DNA of 64,000 bases from Sphingomonas yabuuchiae (GTDB taxonomy: Bacteria > Pseudomonadota > Alphaproteobacteria > Sphingomonadales > Sphingomonadaceae). Made by a program: the position numbers and the translations under genes. Positions 63,644 to 64,000 of this stretch are shown here, piece by piece; the first letter of the stretch is position 1, and each line of letters opens with the position of its first letter. The notes under the pieces were generated by a model, which had not been told where the DNA came from, made no database searches, and saw nothing but the letters and a program-made list of their open reading frames with translations. The DNA is taken from contig NZ_JACHNX010000009.1 in NCBI RefSeq assembly GCF_014199595.1, positions 1 through 64,000 of the forward strand. The letters are read 5' to 3'.

Positions 63644-63857
63644 AATTCCTCCCCAAGCTTTGCTTGGGGAGGGGGACCGCCAGCCGAAGGCTGGTGGTGG
63701 AGGGGCAGGCTCCCTCGCAGGCCGCTATACCCCTCCGTCAGGCCTGACAGCATCGCCACCCCTCCCCTTTAGGGGAGGGGGCGGGGGTGGGGCGCTTCCG
63801 CAAGCGCGGCGTTCGTGGAAAGGCCCCACCCCAACCCCTCCCCTGAAGGGGAGGGGC
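63644..63857. repeat. Family B compound element, copy 9
   Basis: Starts TTCCTCCCCAAGCTTTGCTT and includes ccgaaggctggtggtggagg, cctccgtcaggcctgacagc and two later hairpins (CCCTCCCCTTTAGGGGAGGG and CCCCTCCCCTGAAGGGGAGG). The largest copy, with extra hairpins at its right end. Confidence 0.7.
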
Positions 63858-63888
63858 TCACATCGGCTCAATGCGACGTCATCCTGCT

Positions 63889-64000
63889 TTACGCCGCCGG
63901 TGCGGCGTCGAAGGGCACCGGGAATTTCTTTGCGCAGAAGGCGCAGTCCACCTGGATCAGGCCATCGGCATCCGCCATCTCGCGCCGTTCCTCGACCGAG
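63889..64000 (-). CDS. hslO: C-terminal end of probable Hsp33 chaperonin (partial)
   Basis: The minus strand encodes EERREMADADGLIQVDCAFC followed by AKKFPVPFDAAPAA and a TAA stop, cut by the window edge. The D-x-C-x-F-C pattern with the following aromatic and the short tail matches the last CxxC of the redox-regulated chaperone Hsp33. Only about 37 codons are visible, so the identification rests on this motif. It would act when oxidants release its zinc. Confidence 0.65.
   Translation of the reverse strand, partial: SVEERREMADADGLIQVDCAFCAKKFPVPFDAAPAA

Larger units (their letters stand above)
63455..63888. other. Repeat-rich gap, no gene
   Basis: This 434-bp stretch is occupied by repeats C3 and B9. 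No coding frame with normal codon use, and no RNA gene, was recognised. Confidence 0.6.

Overview
The window is a GC-rich chromosomal stretch from an alphaproteobacterium of the Sphingomonas type. Supporting signs are the TonB-free housekeeping mix, the split F0 ATP synthase operon (atpI-atpB-atpE-atpF'-atpF with two b-type subunits and no F1 genes next to it), a petA-petB-petC bc1 operon, a CIRCE-controlled groESL operon, metZ rather than metB/metC, and three families of intergenic palindromic repeats typical of sphingomonad genomes. No rRNA, tRNA, CRISPR array, transposase, integrase or phage gene was recognised. Almost all of it looks like core genome.

Layout. 1-9 kb: a dienelactone hydrolase and a glutathione S-transferase, then minus-strand glutathione reductase, phosphoglucose isomerase, two GNAT acetyltransferases and the signal peptide peptidase SppA. 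9-11 kb: groES-groEL with promoter, CIRCE and terminator. 11.5-16.8 kb: a minus-strand DUF721 gene followed by two DsbA-like thiol proteins, divergent from mutY, a serine hydrolase and nudC. 16.9-22 kb: prephenate dehydratase, an anchored cytochrome c, nitronate monooxygenase, a divergent shikimate dehydrogenase, an EVE-domain protein and small conserved proteins. 22-30.6 kb: an ABC-F ATPase, secreted and lipoproteins of unknown role, lipB, a pair of polytopic membrane proteins, hemF, trmL and apt. 30.8-33.7 kb: the cytochrome bc1 complex. 33.9-41.5 kb: a glycine/arginine-rich lipoprotein, a MaoC hydratase, a type I phosphodiesterase, a BLUF photoreceptor, ychF, a 2OG-Fe(II) oxygenase, pth, an orphan glycosyltransferase-like protein and radC. 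41.6-48.4 kb: ydbH-ynbE-ydbL (phospholipid transport between the membranes) and the F0 operon. 48.8-64 kb: a Gdx/SugE exporter, uvrC, a two-domain retropepsin-like protein, recO, leuB, a GT2-GtrA fusion facing a PMT-type glycosyltransferase, a soluble chemoreceptor, a secreted GH35 beta-galactosidase, metZ-apaG-lysR and the 3' end of a probable hslO.

How the genes fit together. Respiration and energy are covered by bc1, cytochrome c and F0. Protein quality control is covered by GroESL, the DsbA pair, SppA and probable Hsp33. Genome maintenance is covered by mutY, uvrC, recO and radC, and thiol or detoxification chemistry by gor, GST and the dienelactone hydrolase. The most suggestive non-housekeeping units are the GT2-GtrA/PMT pair (a possible lipid-linked sugar transfer route), the tandem DsbA pair, the BLUF and soluble chemoreceptor sensors, and a 27-bp minisatellite that repeats the 3' end of the MaoC gene together with a palindromic double stop. 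No clear undescribed multi-gene defence or mobile system was found.
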